From NCBI GenBank assembly GCA_050303415.1, contig JBNLBS010000001.1, forward strand, positions 173,795 through 237,794: a stretch of DNA of 64,000 nt, read 5' to 3'. A program made the position numbers and the translations under genes. This stretch comes from JBNLBS01 sp050303415. Its GTDB lineage: Bacteria; Pseudomonadota; Gammaproteobacteria; Methylococcales; Methylomonadaceae. Shown in pieces: positions 36,075 through 45,350 of this stretch. How positions within the stretch are numbered: position 1 is the stretch's first letter; every line of letters starts with the position of its first letter. The notes under the pieces are model-generated. The model saw only the letters and a list, made by a program, of their open reading frames with translations, was not told the DNA's origin and searched no databases.

Positions 36075-36308
36075 ACTTATCCCCTTTTGGGTTTTGTTCT
36101 GCAGTTTATTTACGTTTTAAAGCCAAGTAGCCTAAAAATTATCGAATATCTCTCATTACTTTCGGCATAGTCTCCCCCTATCAATTACAAATTAATTATA
36201 TTCTTATGACCTAACTGATGATATTAAAGTTCTACCCCAATACCATATAAAATCATAAATCTTAGTATTTTTGATCTAACTAGACATGATTGGTCGAAGC
36301 AAAAAAAG

Positions 36309-38873
36309 CTAGAACCGAACACCAAGCCCCAAACGCACCATATCCGAAGTCGTATCAAAAGTAACTTCATCCCGGTTTGCTCCATTGCCATGAGTAGTAA
36401 CTATATCGTAGGGCTCATAAACAGTATGGGTGTAATCCAAGCGCAAAAACGCATAGTCGGTAAATGGTACTTCCGCACCGATACCCAGGCGCAAACCCGT
36501 TAAGCCTATCTCCCGATCAATGTCTCTGTCACGATTATTGCCTTTGGCATAGCGGGTGTTAAACTCTGTTCGTACCCCACCTCCCCTCACATAAATTAAG
36601 GTTCCACTGTCCAAGATATAGCCCAGTTTCCCTGACAGACCCATGCTTTCTTTGACTTCAACAGAAAAATCACGTCCCCCACCGCCTGGGGTATCACGCA
36701 CATGCTTCCAGTCCAGCGAGTTAATTTCCCCTTCCAATTCAACAGCCATAAATAAGCGCCGCCAATTGAAACCATAGCCGGCAAAAACACCCGGCGTAAA
36801 ACCGTTCTCAGCAAAGTCTGCATTAAATGCAAAAGGTCCATTGCCCTGGTCCCTATGTTGCCCATCAAGCGTTGAATTGGTTAATCCATACCCCAACTGC
36901 ACACCGGCGTATGGACCGGTAAACTGATCCGGTTCAAAACTGACTTTTTGTTCGGACTGAGCTTGAAAACGCCAGCCTATACCCAGATTAAACATCGTTT
37001 CGTTTGTTGCGAATTTTTCATCAAAACCTATCGACTGAATTTGCTTATCATCATAATTGGTTACGGTTGAATCCATACGACCAAACAAATGTTCACCCAG
37101 AGCAAATTCAACACCAACGCCAAAACGCAAACCGGCAAGGGTAAAATCCCGCTTGATGGCATTTTGAGGCTGATTGTTCAGTGAATAAAACGTATTGAAT
37201 TCGGTATTCACTGCACCGACTCGACCATAAAGCAATCCATTATTAATTAAAGCCCGGCCCAACCGTATACCGGCACCATAGCTTTCATTCTTCTCTAACA
37301 AGAAAGTTCGGCTGTTAGCCTTGTTTTTACGGTGATACCACTTAGTATTGCTGGTTTCTCCCTCCAGCTCCAGGCCAAAATACCAATTGCGCCAGTTAAT
37401 CCCGTAACCGGTAAACAAGCCCCCCTCCATTCCGGCATCGCCAAAGGAACCGCTATCCGTACCTCCGTCCGCACGCAACTCGGAGGTATCAGTCATCAAC
37501 CCGTTATAGCCATATTGTCCACCCAGATAAAAACCAGCTGGTCCAACGCTACCTGAACCATCCTCACCCCAGATTGGAGAGAAACCGGCAACCAGCTCAT
37601 TATCGACCGGATAAAGTCGTGCTCCTAAAGTTAGAAAAAACTGATGTCGATAATAATCCAGCGAATTGGTGATACCACCGCCACCGATATCGGAGTCCCG
37701 GTGCAGGTATCGATAATCACCTGCAAGATAGATTTGTTTGGTGATGTTATATTCCAAACCAAAACCGGCGTCGATATAATCATCTTCCCGACTGATTTGC
37801 TGATAATCAAACTTGCTGTAGTTCAAGTGAGTCTTAAACGTTACATCAGGCAGCAGTTTATGACTCATATTTGCACCATAACTGGTTTCCACCCCACCGG
37901 AGGAGCCAATTAATGTCGTTTCATCAACTGCCCGATCAATTGATGCTGACACTAAAGTACTGTCAGCAACCCGCCAGCGTAATGAAGCGCCGAAATCTGC
38001 CTTATCAAGGGTTTTAAACCGGTTATCAGCATAATCTTGCCATAAATAACCCCCATACACCTCAGCCCGCAAACGCCTGGTGATATCACTAATAAAACCG
38101 GCAGCAACTCGATAACCATCAGAGTCCCTGTGAAAACCGTTATCATCCAATTTGGTCTGATATTCCCTACGATCATATATAAACTGTACAAAAGGCTGCC
38201 AGCGCTTGTCTTTAACATAACTGAAGCGTAGCCCTAAACCATATAAATCACGGTCCCGGTCATCATGATTAAGCGGGGTTGTTGTAGTCAATACATCTTT
38301 ATAGTCCAGGTTTTGAAAAGTCCCACCTAAACGCATAGAAATATCCCCTATTTGCTGCACCGTGCCCACATGAGCCGTTGTAGAGGAAAAAACAGTCGGA
38401 TTCCGACCCAAAAAACTGTCTGGAGAAGCACGGGACTCATGCCCCTGACTAAATTTAAAACCAGAAAATAGATTTGCCTGATTACTCAGATCGTAACGTC
38501 CTGAGATACCGACATTAAAATCTTCATAATCTTCAGAGGTTTGTTCATCATAGTAGGCTAAGTCCGCCGAAGAAGAAATAAGTACTTGATGACGTTCCCA
38601 GTTTGATTGGATATCAAGCGAAGGGGAAACTAACATCAACTTGTCACTGACTTCACCTGTTCGAGTAGCAAATATATTATTATCATAAACGCCAATCATC
38701 GCTAAATCCGGCTTCAAGATGAATGACCCGAGTTTATAGCCAGATTTCTGAACCAATATCGGCGAATCCACTATTGAGCTTTGCGGTTTAACTGTTTCAT
38801 CCAGAGCCACGACGACAGGCACTGACAAAACATTTAACAATACCGTTAAAAAGACAATAATTTTTAATTTCAC
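36309..38873 (-). CDS. Outer-membrane protein with three predicted beta-barrels in tandem
   Basis: 854 residues with a GTG start (AGGG 6 bp upstream) and a signal peptide (IIVFLTVLLNVLSVPVVVA). Residues ~45-425 resemble the BBP2_2 porin-like barrel (LKPDLAMIGVYDNNIFA onward). Residues ~445-640 and ~653-854 are two homologous OMP_b-brl-type barrels of about 200 residues. Each opens with an aromatic GxYxGxQxGY start, shares GYGINWRNWYFGLELEGE / GYGFNWRRLFMAVELEGE, and ends in an aromatic Phe (GIGWRF, GLGVRF). One chain with three such units is unusual. It is first of the minus-strand run of exported proteins. Confidence 0.7.
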   Translation of the reverse strand: MKLKIIVFLTVLLNVLSVPVVVALDETVKPQSSIVDSPILVQKSGYKLGSFILKPDLAMIGVYDNNIFATRTGEVSDKLMLVSPSLDIQSNWERHQVLISSSADLAYYDEQTSEDYEDFNVGISGRYDLSNQANLFSGFKFSQGHESRASPDSFLGRNPTVFSSTTAHVGTVQQIGDISMRLGGTFQNLDYKDVLTTTTPLNHDDRDRDLYGLGLRFSYVKDKRWQPFVQFIYDRREYQTKLDDNGFHRDSDGYRVAAGFISDITRRLRAEVYGGYLWQDYADNRFKTLDKADFGASLRWRVADSTLVSASIDRAVDETTLIGSSGGVETSYGANMSHKLLPDVTFKTHLNYSKFDYQQISREDDYIDAGFGLEYNITKQIYLAGDYRYLHRDSDIGGGGITNSLDYYRHQFFLTLGARLYPVDNELVAGFSPIWGEDGSGSVGPAGFYLGGQYGYNGLMTDTSELRADGGTDSGSFGDAGMEGGLFTGYGINWRNWYFGLELEGETSNTKWYHRKNKANSRTFLLEKNESYGAGIRLGRALINNGLLYGRVGAVNTEFNTFYSLNNQPQNAIKRDFTLAGLRFGVGVEFALGEHLFGRMDSTVTNYDDKQIQSIGFDEKFATNETMFNLGIGWRFQAQSEQKVSFEPDQFTGPYAGVQLGYGLTNSTLDGQHRDQGNGPFAFNADFAENGFTPGVFAGYGFNWRRLFMAVELEGEINSLDWKHVRDTPGGGGRDFSVEVKESMGLSGKLGYILDSGTLIYVRGGGVRTEFNTRYAKGNNRDRDIDREIGLTGLRLGIGAEVPFTDYAFLRLDYTHTVYEPYDIVTTHGNGANRDEVTFDTTSDMVRLGLGVRF

Positions 38874-39108
38874 AATAACCCTTTAACCAGCATAAGAACA
38901 TTCAAAACTGTTCAATATAATTACTCTTCTTTTAGAGATTAAGAATATACCTCAATTGCAATTGATACAATAAAATCAGCAATTTCAATAATGAAATAGA
39001 CAAAATCAGTAGTTAGACATGCAAAGATAACCTTGACCTATGTACTTCTGCTTGACCCTAACATTTTGTTGGTAGAAACTGATATACAACCAATCAAGAG
39101 TCACAGAT

Positions 39109-39903
39109 ATGAAGGTCCCTGATATTAAGTATCATAAAAACCAGGTTATAAAGAGTTCAGCCTGCTTGTTTGCCGCCCTTCTACTTATATCCACAACAGT
39201 CACGGCTGACAACAGCAGCCGAGTCAAAGCCCTATTAAATGAGATTGATGATATGTGGCGGGGCCAATCGTCTTATGCAATTACCACCATGCAGGTAAAA
39301 ACCGAACATTACACACGAAATATGAAAATGGAAGGCTGGTCCAAAGGCAAGGAAAAAACCCTGTTTCGTATTATTGAACCACTACGGGAAAAAGGCACCG
39401 CCACACTCAAATCAGACAATCATATCTATACCTATCTGCCAAAAACTGACCGTACCATTAAGCTTACCAGCGGCATGATGATGGGGTCCTGGATGGGCAG
39501 TCACTTAACCAATGATGATCTGGTTAAGGAAGCCCGACTGGAAGACGATTACGAGGCCAGCATCTCATTTGAAGGTAAACGCAATGATCAACAAATTATC
39601 GAGTTTACCCTGATACCTAAATTGGATGCTGCCGTAGTCTGGGGCAAACTAACGCTGATTATTCTGGCTGACAGTCATATTCCAGTGGTTGAACATTATT
39701 ATGATGAAGATATGCAGCTGACTCGAAGTATCACTTTTAGCGAGATAAAAAATCTGGGCGGACGTATGCGGCCTTCAGTTTTACGCGTGGTCCCCGCTGA
39801 TAAGCCAAACGAATATACCGAGTTTGTTTATCAACAGCTGAAGTTTGATATTGATATCAGCGACCGTTTGTTTTCCTTGTCTAATTTAAAAAAACGCCGA
39901 TAG
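39109..39903 (+). CDS. Outer-membrane lipoprotein-sorting (LolA-like) protein
   Basis: 264 residues with a signal peptide (ACLFAALLLISTTVTA). The rest matches the family annotated as outer-membrane lipoprotein-sorting protein (LolA/LppX-like half-barrel): MWRGQSSYAITTMQV, MEGWSKGKEKTLFRI and YTYLPKTDRTIKLTSG. Such proteins accept lipid-modified cargo in the periplasm. It heads an operon with two FtsX-like permeases, an ATPase and a barrel protein, so the unit probably moves a lipid or lipoprotein across the envelope. Confidence 0.85.
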   Translation: MKVPDIKYHKNQVIKSSACLFAALLLISTTVTADNSSRVKALLNEIDDMWRGQSSYAITTMQVKTEHYTRNMKMEGWSKGKEKTLFRIIEPLREKGTATLKSDNHIYTYLPKTDRTIKLTSGMMMGSWMGSHLTNDDLVKEARLEDDYEASISFEGKRNDQQIIEFTLIPKLDAAVVWGKLTLIILADSHIPVVEHYYDEDMQLTRSITFSEIKNLGGRMRPSVLRVVPADKPNEYTEFVYQQLKFDIDISDRLFSLSNLKKRR

Positions 39904-39952
39904 CTTTTTCATTTTTTAACAGAACAACGCACCAACTGATATAAGGCCTGTT

Positions 39953-41173
39953 ATGAATATCATCACACTGGCAGCACGTAATGTTTATCGAAATGGTCAC
40001 CGATCATTGGTGACGACCTTAGCGATGGCCTTTGCCTGTGCCATGATGATTATTTTTGCCGCTTTAATCGAAGGTTTTGTCGTTAACACCGAACACAACA
40101 TTGTCGCCATGAATACCGGAGATTTGCAAATCCACCATTTTGGTTATCGTGACGATCCTGATATTTACAAATTGATCAAACAACCCGCTCTGGCAAACAG
40201 CATTCGAACGGCAGGCTTTAATGCCACCGAACGTATCTTTGCCTTTGGCTTAATGGCTAGCAAGCACAGCTCCTCCGGCGTACAGTTACACGGTTTGGAT
40301 TTGGATCATGAAGCCACAGTTTCGGTCATTGATCAACAGGTTATGATCGGCAACTGGTTGAATAAAACAAAACCTCATGGCGTTGTCATAGGAAAAAAAC
40401 TGGCCCGACTGCTTGATGTAAGCTTGGGTGATGAGCTGATTTTTGTGGGTCAGACAGCCGATGGTTACATGGCCAACGACAAATTTTATGTGCAGGGCAT
40501 TCTAAAATCGGTTTCCGGCATGATTGATAACTCCGGCGTTATTATGAGCAATATGATGTTGCGCGAATTGATCACCTTACCTGCCGGTGTTCATGAAATA
40601 GTCATTATGCGTACCGACCGCGGCGAGAATTTACAGTCGGCGACAGAGAAAGTAAAAAACCTGGTACGCAGTAATTTGGAAATTTTGGATTGGCAGCAGC
40701 TAATGCCCATCATTAACCGTTTTTTGGAAACGGCCCATACGCAAACCTTGATAATGTTGCTGTTCACCTATATCGCTGTCGCCTCAGTAGTATTAAATGC
40801 TATGTTAATGAGTGTGTTTGAACGTATCCATGAATTTGGCATTATGAAAGCGATAGGCGTTACTCCGTGGCAACTGGTACGACTGGTTTATGCCGAGACT
40901 GTAATACAAACCCTGCTGGCCTGCATACTGGGAGGCGTAGTCGGCAGCACTTTATCCTGGTATCTGCAACAACACGGTATTGATATGTCATCGATGGCCG
41001 AAGGCATTTCATTTGCCGGCATAGCGCTGGACCCGGTCTGGTACGCCCATCTATCTGCCGAGTCCTTGTTGATGCCGATTGCTTTCCTGTTTTTGATTGC
41101 CGCAATTGCCGTTATCTACCCGGCTGCCAAGGTTGCAATTATCCGGCCTGTTGACGCGATTCACCATACCTAG
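39953..41173 (+). CDS. ABC transporter permease, FtsX/LolE/MacB type
   Basis: 406 residues. One membrane helix at ~18-40, a large periplasmic domain, and three more helices from ~265 on give the 4-helix type VII ABC topology. The FtsX core reads LMSVFERIHEFGIMKAIGVT. It pairs with the permease at 41182 (9 bp apart) and the ATPase at 42430. Such transporters are mechanotransmission machines acting on periplasmic or membrane cargo rather than importers. Confidence 0.88.
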   Translation: MNIITLAARNVYRNGHRSLVTTLAMAFACAMMIIFAALIEGFVVNTEHNIVAMNTGDLQIHHFGYRDDPDIYKLIKQPALANSIRTAGFNATERIFAFGLMASKHSSSGVQLHGLDLDHEATVSVIDQQVMIGNWLNKTKPHGVVIGKKLARLLDVSLGDELIFVGQTADGYMANDKFYVQGILKSVSGMIDNSGVIMSNMMLRELITLPAGVHEIVIMRTDRGENLQSATEKVKNLVRSNLEILDWQQLMPIINRFLETAHTQTLIMLLFTYIAVASVVLNAMLMSVFERIHEFGIMKAIGVTPWQLVRLVYAETVIQTLLACILGGVVGSTLSWYLQQHGIDMSSMAEGISFAGIALDPVWYAHLSAESLLMPIAFLFLIAAIAVIYPAAKVAIIRPVDAIHHT

Positions 41174-41181
41174 GTCTAGCA

Positions 41182-42420
41182 ATGAATCTCAATACTCTGG
41201 CTTGGCGTAACCTTTGGCGACATAAACGGCGGACATTGATTACCGCTTCCTCCATCGCCTTTGGCGTACTGTTGGCAGTCACCTTTACCGGTGCCGGGGA
41301 TTATTTTTATACCCGCATGATTGATGCCGGAGCCAGTATGGGTATGGGCCATATTACCCTGGCCGCACCGGACTACAACCGCGCGCCCAGCAGTCAGAAA
41401 CGTCTTCAGCAAGCAGCACAACTGAGAAAAAAAGTTGAGCAGCTTGATGAGGTTAAAGCGGTGCTGGCCAGAATACAGGGCCAAGCGATGTTTGCCAGCG
41501 CCCGTAAAAGTGTCGGCGGCATGTTTATCGCCATTGACCCGCAACAGGAAAGTGCTGACAACAATCTGTTTATACGCGCCATGATCGCCGGCGATATGCT
41601 GTCTACAGCAGATGACAGAAAGATTGTACTTGGTGCGGATCTGGCCAGAAAACTCAAACTCACTATCGGCAAAAAAGTGGTCTATACCACCACCGATGCC
41701 AATGGCGACATTGTCAGCGCCATTGCCCGCGTCAGCGGGCTGTTTAAAACCGGCGCCAGTGAAATTGACGGAGCCATGGCCTTATTACCTTTGCATAGTA
41801 TACAAAAGGTGCTGGGCTATCAGCCACATGAGGTCAGTGTGTTGGCCGTGACCCTGCATGACCAGCGCCACAGCCATCAGCTTCGTGACCGAATGCAGGC
41901 CATGCCGGCATTTAAGCGGATTGAAGTTCTAAACTGGCAGCAGACCCAACCCGATTTGGCCGGCATGATTGCCATCGACAAAAGCTCCAATTACATCAGC
42001 CAGCTCTTAATCGCCTTATTGGTTGCCGCTGGCATTCTGAACACCATGCTGATGAGTGTGCTGGAACGGGTGCGTGAATTCGGCGTTATGATGGCACTGG
42101 GCATGTCGCCTCGCAGCCTGTTTATAATGGTGATGCTGGAATCATTCTGGCTGGCAGTATTAGGCTTAATCATCGGCATCATTGTTACCATTCCCTGGTA
42201 TCTTTTTATGGCAGAGACCGGTATTGATCTATCCTCAACCTATGGCGAAGGCTTCAGCTTTGGCGGTGTGCTGATCGATAATGTCTTCAAAATCCGCTTG
42301 TTTAAAGAAAGCATTATTGCCATATTGCTCGGCTTGTTTGGTCTGGCCTTGCTTTCCGGTGCTTACCCGGCGTGGCGGGCAGGACGAGTTCCGCCGGTTG
42401 AAAGTTTAAAAACAATATAA
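41182..42420 (+). CDS. ABC transporter permease, FtsX/LolE/MacB type (second subunit)
   Basis: 412 residues, homologous to the preceding permease. The N-terminal MNLNTLAWRNLWRHKRRTL segment, a periplasmic MacB-like domain and the FtsX core (LMSVLERVREFGVMMALGMS) are present. Two different permeases suggest a heterodimer like LolC/LolE. Spacing to neighbours is 8-9 bp on both sides, so cotranscription is near certain. Confidence 0.88.
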   Translation: MNLNTLAWRNLWRHKRRTLITASSIAFGVLLAVTFTGAGDYFYTRMIDAGASMGMGHITLAAPDYNRAPSSQKRLQQAAQLRKKVEQLDEVKAVLARIQGQAMFASARKSVGGMFIAIDPQQESADNNLFIRAMIAGDMLSTADDRKIVLGADLARKLKLTIGKKVVYTTTDANGDIVSAIARVSGLFKTGASEIDGAMALLPLHSIQKVLGYQPHEVSVLAVTLHDQRHSHQLRDRMQAMPAFKRIEVLNWQQTQPDLAGMIAIDKSSNYISQLLIALLVAAGILNTMLMSVLERVREFGVMMALGMSPRSLFIMVMLESFWLAVLGLIIGIIVTIPWYLFMAETGIDLSSTYGEGFSFGGVLIDNVFKIRLFKESIIAILLGLFGLALLSGAYPAWRAGRVPPVESLKTI

Positions 42421-42429
42421 GGTAGCAGC

Positions 42430-43137
42430 ATGAAACAGGCCATTGTTAAGCTTAACAACATCAGCAAAATATACCGGCAAGGCAAGGTCGAGGTTAAAGC
42501 GGTGAACAATGTCAGCTTATCCATTGCCAAGGGTGATTTTGCCGTCCTGTGCGGACCCTCCGGTTCAGGCAAAACCAGTATTTTAAATTTAATCGGCGGC
42601 CTGGACACAGCAACGTCTGGACAAATTTGGCTGGAGGGAGTGGATCTAGCCAGTTTAAGCAATACCGAACTGGCCAAAACCCGTAAAAACCGTATCGGCT
42701 TTGTCTTCCAGGCCTATAATTTAATTCCGGTCATGACTGCTTATGAAAATGCCGCTTTTGTTTTAGGATTGCAGGGGGTTAACAAAAAAGAACAACGTCA
42801 GCGGGTGATGCAGACTTTGGCCGATGTCGGCCTGGCCGGACTGGAAAACCGTCGCCCCGATGAAATGTCCGGCGGACAGCAACAACGGGTCGCCATCGCT
42901 AGAGCCATAGTCACCCAACCCGCCATCGTGCTGGCTGATGAACCGACTGCCAATGTCGATTCACATACCGCCGAATCTTTGTTAAACCTGATGCAGCAGT
43001 TAAATCAACAACAGAATATTACCTTTTTGTTTTCCTCGCATGATCAACATGTAATTGACCGCGCCAGCCGCATTATTCAGGTTCAGGATGGACAAATTGC
43101 TTCGGATCAATATCGAACACCGGGCAATGTTAAATAA
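42430..43137 (+). CDS. ABC transporter ATPase, LolD/MacB type
   Basis: 235 residues. Walker A GPSGSGKTS, Q loop VFQAYNLIPVMTAYENA, signature MSGGQQQRVAIARAI, Walker B IVLADEPTANVDS, and switch His in FSSHDQHV. The order and loops match the LolD/MacB group that powers FtsX-type permeases. It energises the two permeases encoded just upstream. The downstream barrel gene overlaps its 3' end by 11 bp. Confidence 0.93.
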   Translation: MKQAIVKLNNISKIYRQGKVEVKAVNNVSLSIAKGDFAVLCGPSGSGKTSILNLIGGLDTATSGQIWLEGVDLASLSNTELAKTRKNRIGFVFQAYNLIPVMTAYENAAFVLGLQGVNKKEQRQRVMQTLADVGLAGLENRRPDEMSGGQQQRVAIARAIVTQPAIVLADEPTANVDSHTAESLLNLMQQLNQQQNITFLFSSHDQHVIDRASRIIQVQDGQIASDQYRTPGNVK

Positions 43138-44347
43138 GCCGCTGTATTTAGTTTTTTTACTATGGCTGCCAACTACAGCACAGGCCTTTTACCAATGGCA
43201 AGGCGATGATGCATCGCTGGAATTACGCAGTTTATTCCGAGGCCTGGTTATAGCCGTCGACAACCCTAATGATAATGTTTTATTTCAACATGACCAGCTC
43301 ATCAGTGGCGGAGCGGTAGACCGGCTGATGCTTGATGCACAGCTTTCAGCCTTTAGTTTTGAACTGCATGGCGTAATAAACTATATCGATTCGGAACTGC
43401 GCACCGGCGGCAGCCGCCTTACCCAGCTGGTGGATGTTGAACGCAGTGACAGTCTGCACTGGCGCTTTGCCGACGAGCATGCCGATTTGCAGCTAGACCG
43501 AATCAATCTACAATATAACGGCGAGCAAATTCATGTTAAGTTAGGTCGCCAGCCCGTCAACCTGGCGGCAACCTATTATTTCACCCCAAATGATTTTTTC
43601 GCCCGATTTGCCGCTCAGACTTTTTTCCGCACGTACAAACCCGGTGTTGACGCCGCCAGGCTTGATTGGCAATGGGATGAATTATCACAATTATCGCTGC
43701 TGACAGTACTGGAGTATCAAAACGACTTTTCCAAACCGACCGGCTGGCGTAGCCGTCCGGATTGGGGAAAAACCTCGTATCTGGCCCGTGCCTCAACCAT
43801 ATTCGGTGATTTTGAGTGGGCGCTACTAGGCGGAAAAGTTAATGGAGATGGCATAATCGGCCTGGATTTTCAGGGCGAGCTGTTCGACTGGCTGGGCGTA
43901 CGCGGTGAAGGTCACTATCGCTTGCCCGGCAGACAAAGGCAAAACGATGACATTAAATTCTCCCTGGGTTTGGAACACCGTTTTGAAAACACCTTAACCA
44001 TCAGGCTGGAACAATTTTATCAGCGCAGTGGTGCCGGCAATGCCGACAACTACAAACTAATCCAAAAAAGCCGGTCAAACAATCTGTATCTGGCCCGCCA
44101 TTACACCGCACTAGGCGCCAGCTACGAATTCACCCCATTGTTAACAGTCGATGCCCTGTGGCTGGCCAACCATAATGACACGTCCAATCTGTTCGCACTG
44201 TATGCGCTATATTCCTTATCCGATGAATCCGAACTGGCCTTCAGCGTCAACCTGCCAATAGGCAAGCAACCGGACAAAGGCCGATTAAAAAGCGAATTCG
44301 GCACTGCGCCTAAATCCATCAGCCTTGAGTATCGGCTGTATTTTTAA
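43127..44347 (+). CDS. Predicted outer-membrane beta-barrel protein of the ABC operon
   Basis: 406 residues from the ATG at 43127. The frame is open 24 codons further, but this ATG is followed by a proper signal peptide (LYLVFLLWLPTTAQAFYQW). Alternating beta-strand sequence, many aromatic girdle residues and a final ISLEYRLYF with terminal Phe indicate an outer-membrane barrel. It overlaps the ATPase gene, so it belongs to the operon and may be the outer-membrane end of the export route. I do not recognise a named family. Confidence 0.65.
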   Translation: MLNKPLYLVFLLWLPTTAQAFYQWQGDDASLELRSLFRGLVIAVDNPNDNVLFQHDQLISGGAVDRLMLDAQLSAFSFELHGVINYIDSELRTGGSRLTQLVDVERSDSLHWRFADEHADLQLDRINLQYNGEQIHVKLGRQPVNLAATYYFTPNDFFARFAAQTFFRTYKPGVDAARLDWQWDELSQLSLLTVLEYQNDFSKPTGWRSRPDWGKTSYLARASTIFGDFEWALLGGKVNGDGIIGLDFQGELFDWLGVRGEGHYRLPGRQRQNDDIKFSLGLEHRFENTLTIRLEQFYQRSGAGNADNYKLIQKSRSNNLYLARHYTALGASYEFTPLLTVDALWLANHNDTSNLFALYALYSLSDESELAFSVNLPIGKQPDKGRLKSEFGTAPKSISLEYRLYF

Positions 44348-44365
44348 CCATACATTAATCAACAG

Positions 44366-44445
44366 GTAGCCCGTATGAAGCTTTACGTAATACGGGATTT
44401 CGTCGACTTCGATTTTCCGTATCCACTGCATTTCATGCCGGCTAC
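44366..44445. repeat. REP-like palindromic element 1
   Basis: About 80 bp, from GTAGCCCGTATGAAGC to GCTAC. The outer and inner parts are self-complementary (GTAGCC...GGCTAC and ATACGGGA...TTTCCGTAT), so it folds into a long imperfect hairpin. It is related to the copies at 45224 and 45875, which bracket the REP-associated transposase gene. Confidence 0.75.
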
Positions 44446-44475
44446 TCTGCGTTTATACCTCATAACAAAATTGAC

Positions 44476-44488
44476 AACTTGACAAGTT
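44476..44488. promoter_or_regulatory. Perfect palindrome upstream of the toxin-antitoxin pair
   Basis: AACTTGACAAGTT is a perfect 13-bp palindrome around a central A. It starts on the last base of a TTGACA box (44471-44476), 45 bp before the antitoxin ATG. Toxin-antitoxin operons are usually autorepressed through such palindromes; binding here is an inference. Confidence 0.45.
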
Positions 44489-44533
44489 ATAAAATAAAGT
44501 GCGTTTATCCTAAGTTAATCAATAAGAAAAATC

Positions 44534-44776
44534 ATGAAAACCATTCAAGTGGGCAAGTTAAAATCAGAGTTTTCTTCAGTTTTGGAAAGTGTACAAAAAG
44601 ACGGCGAAAGCTTCATTATTGAATTTGGAAAAAAGCATAAGAAAGTCGCCATGATCGTCCCCTATCGAGAAGAGCCCCAAAAAAGGGTTTTCGGACAATT
44701 AAAGGGACAATTTACTATCCCCGATGACTTTGATGAAGAGTCCAAAGAAATTAATGAAATGTTTTACGGCGAGTAA
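44534..44776 (+). CDS. Antitoxin, Phd/YefM-like
   Basis: 80 residues. The N-terminus (MKTIQVGKLKSEFSSVLESV) is the typical DNA-binding part of Phd/YefM-type antitoxins, and the acidic C-terminus (DDFDEESKEINEMF) would cap the toxin. The toxin gene begins 5 bp after its stop. A palindrome in the promoter region (44476-44488) is the likely operator. Confidence 0.82.
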   Translation: MKTIQVGKLKSEFSSVLESVQKDGESFIIEFGKKHKKVAMIVPYREEPQKRVFGQLKGQFTIPDDFDEESKEINEMFYGE

Positions 44777-44781
44777 AAAAC

Positions 44782-45153
44782 ATGGACATTATTATCGATA
44801 CCCATGTCTTTCTATGGCTTTTAAATGATCCATCCCGCATAAAGCCAGAGCATATGGAATATCTGGAAAATACCGATAACCGCATTTTCTTAAGCGCCGT
44901 CAGCGTCGCCGAATTAGAGATAAAAAAATCGATCGGTAAACTGGATTTTAATTTTAATAGTATTGAAATGTCTGCCGAAATGGGCATGGAAATATTAAAC
45001 TTTACCGGTTTCGATGCGCTACAACTTGGCTCAATCCCGTTCCATCACAAAGACCCATTCGACCGAATGATTATCTCCCAGAGCCTGGCCAATAAACTTA
45101 CTATTCTCAGTTATAACAGTAAATTCAGTTTATATGATTGCAGATTGATATAA
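44782..45153 (+). CDS. vapC: PIN-domain toxin, VapC-like ribonuclease
   Basis: 123 residues. PIN-domain acidic residues are visible: Asp6 in IIIDTHVFLWLL, Glu in SVAELEIKKSIG, and Asp in KDPFDRMIISQSL. VapC toxins cleave tRNA or rRNA. It pairs with the Phd-like antitoxin just upstream. The group with PINc-type DTHVFLW/DPFDR motifs is commonly linked to Phd antitoxins. It lies between REP-like elements, in a small accessory island. Confidence 0.88.
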   Translation: MDIIIDTHVFLWLLNDPSRIKPEHMEYLENTDNRIFLSAVSVAELEIKKSIGKLDFNFNSIEMSAEMGMEILNFTGFDALQLGSIPFHHKDPFDRMIISQSLANKLTILSYNSKFSLYDCRLI

Positions 45154-45154
45154 G

Positions 45155-45220
45155 CGACCTTGATTTCCTGTTCTCCTCGACGTTTCATATCGTCCACGTG
45201 CCTTTACTAGTACAGTCGAG
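45155..45220. repeat. Decayed half of a fourth REP-like element
   Basis: This stretch aligns with the right half of the elements at 45224 and 45875 plus their flank. For instance ACGTGCCTTTACTAGTACAG here corresponds to ACGTGCTTTTACCAGTGCAA at 45955. Many substitutions and no intact palindrome suggest an older copy. Confidence 0.5.
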
Positions 45221-45223
45221 CAT

Positions 45224-45304
45224 GTAGCGCGTATGGAGCTCTGCAGAATACTGGGTTTCCGTGGCTTCGATTTCCCGTATTCCACTTCGTTGCATACGGG
45301 CTAC
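45224..45304. repeat. REP-like palindromic element 2 (upstream of the transposase gene)
   Basis: 81 bp from GTAGCGCGTATGGAGC to CATACGGGCTAC. Its right half (TGGCTTCGATTTCCCGTATT) is nearly identical to that of element 3. It ends 46 bp before the transposase start codon. Confidence 0.8.
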
Positions 45305-45350
45305 ATTATATTTTTGCACAATATGGAACAATGTAAGGTGATTAATTAAG

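Noticed and set aside
43055..43126. In-frame extension of the barrel protein upstream of 43127
   Set aside because: It overlaps the ATPase gene and would place 24 polar residues before a clear signal peptide. The ATG at 43127 is the better start.
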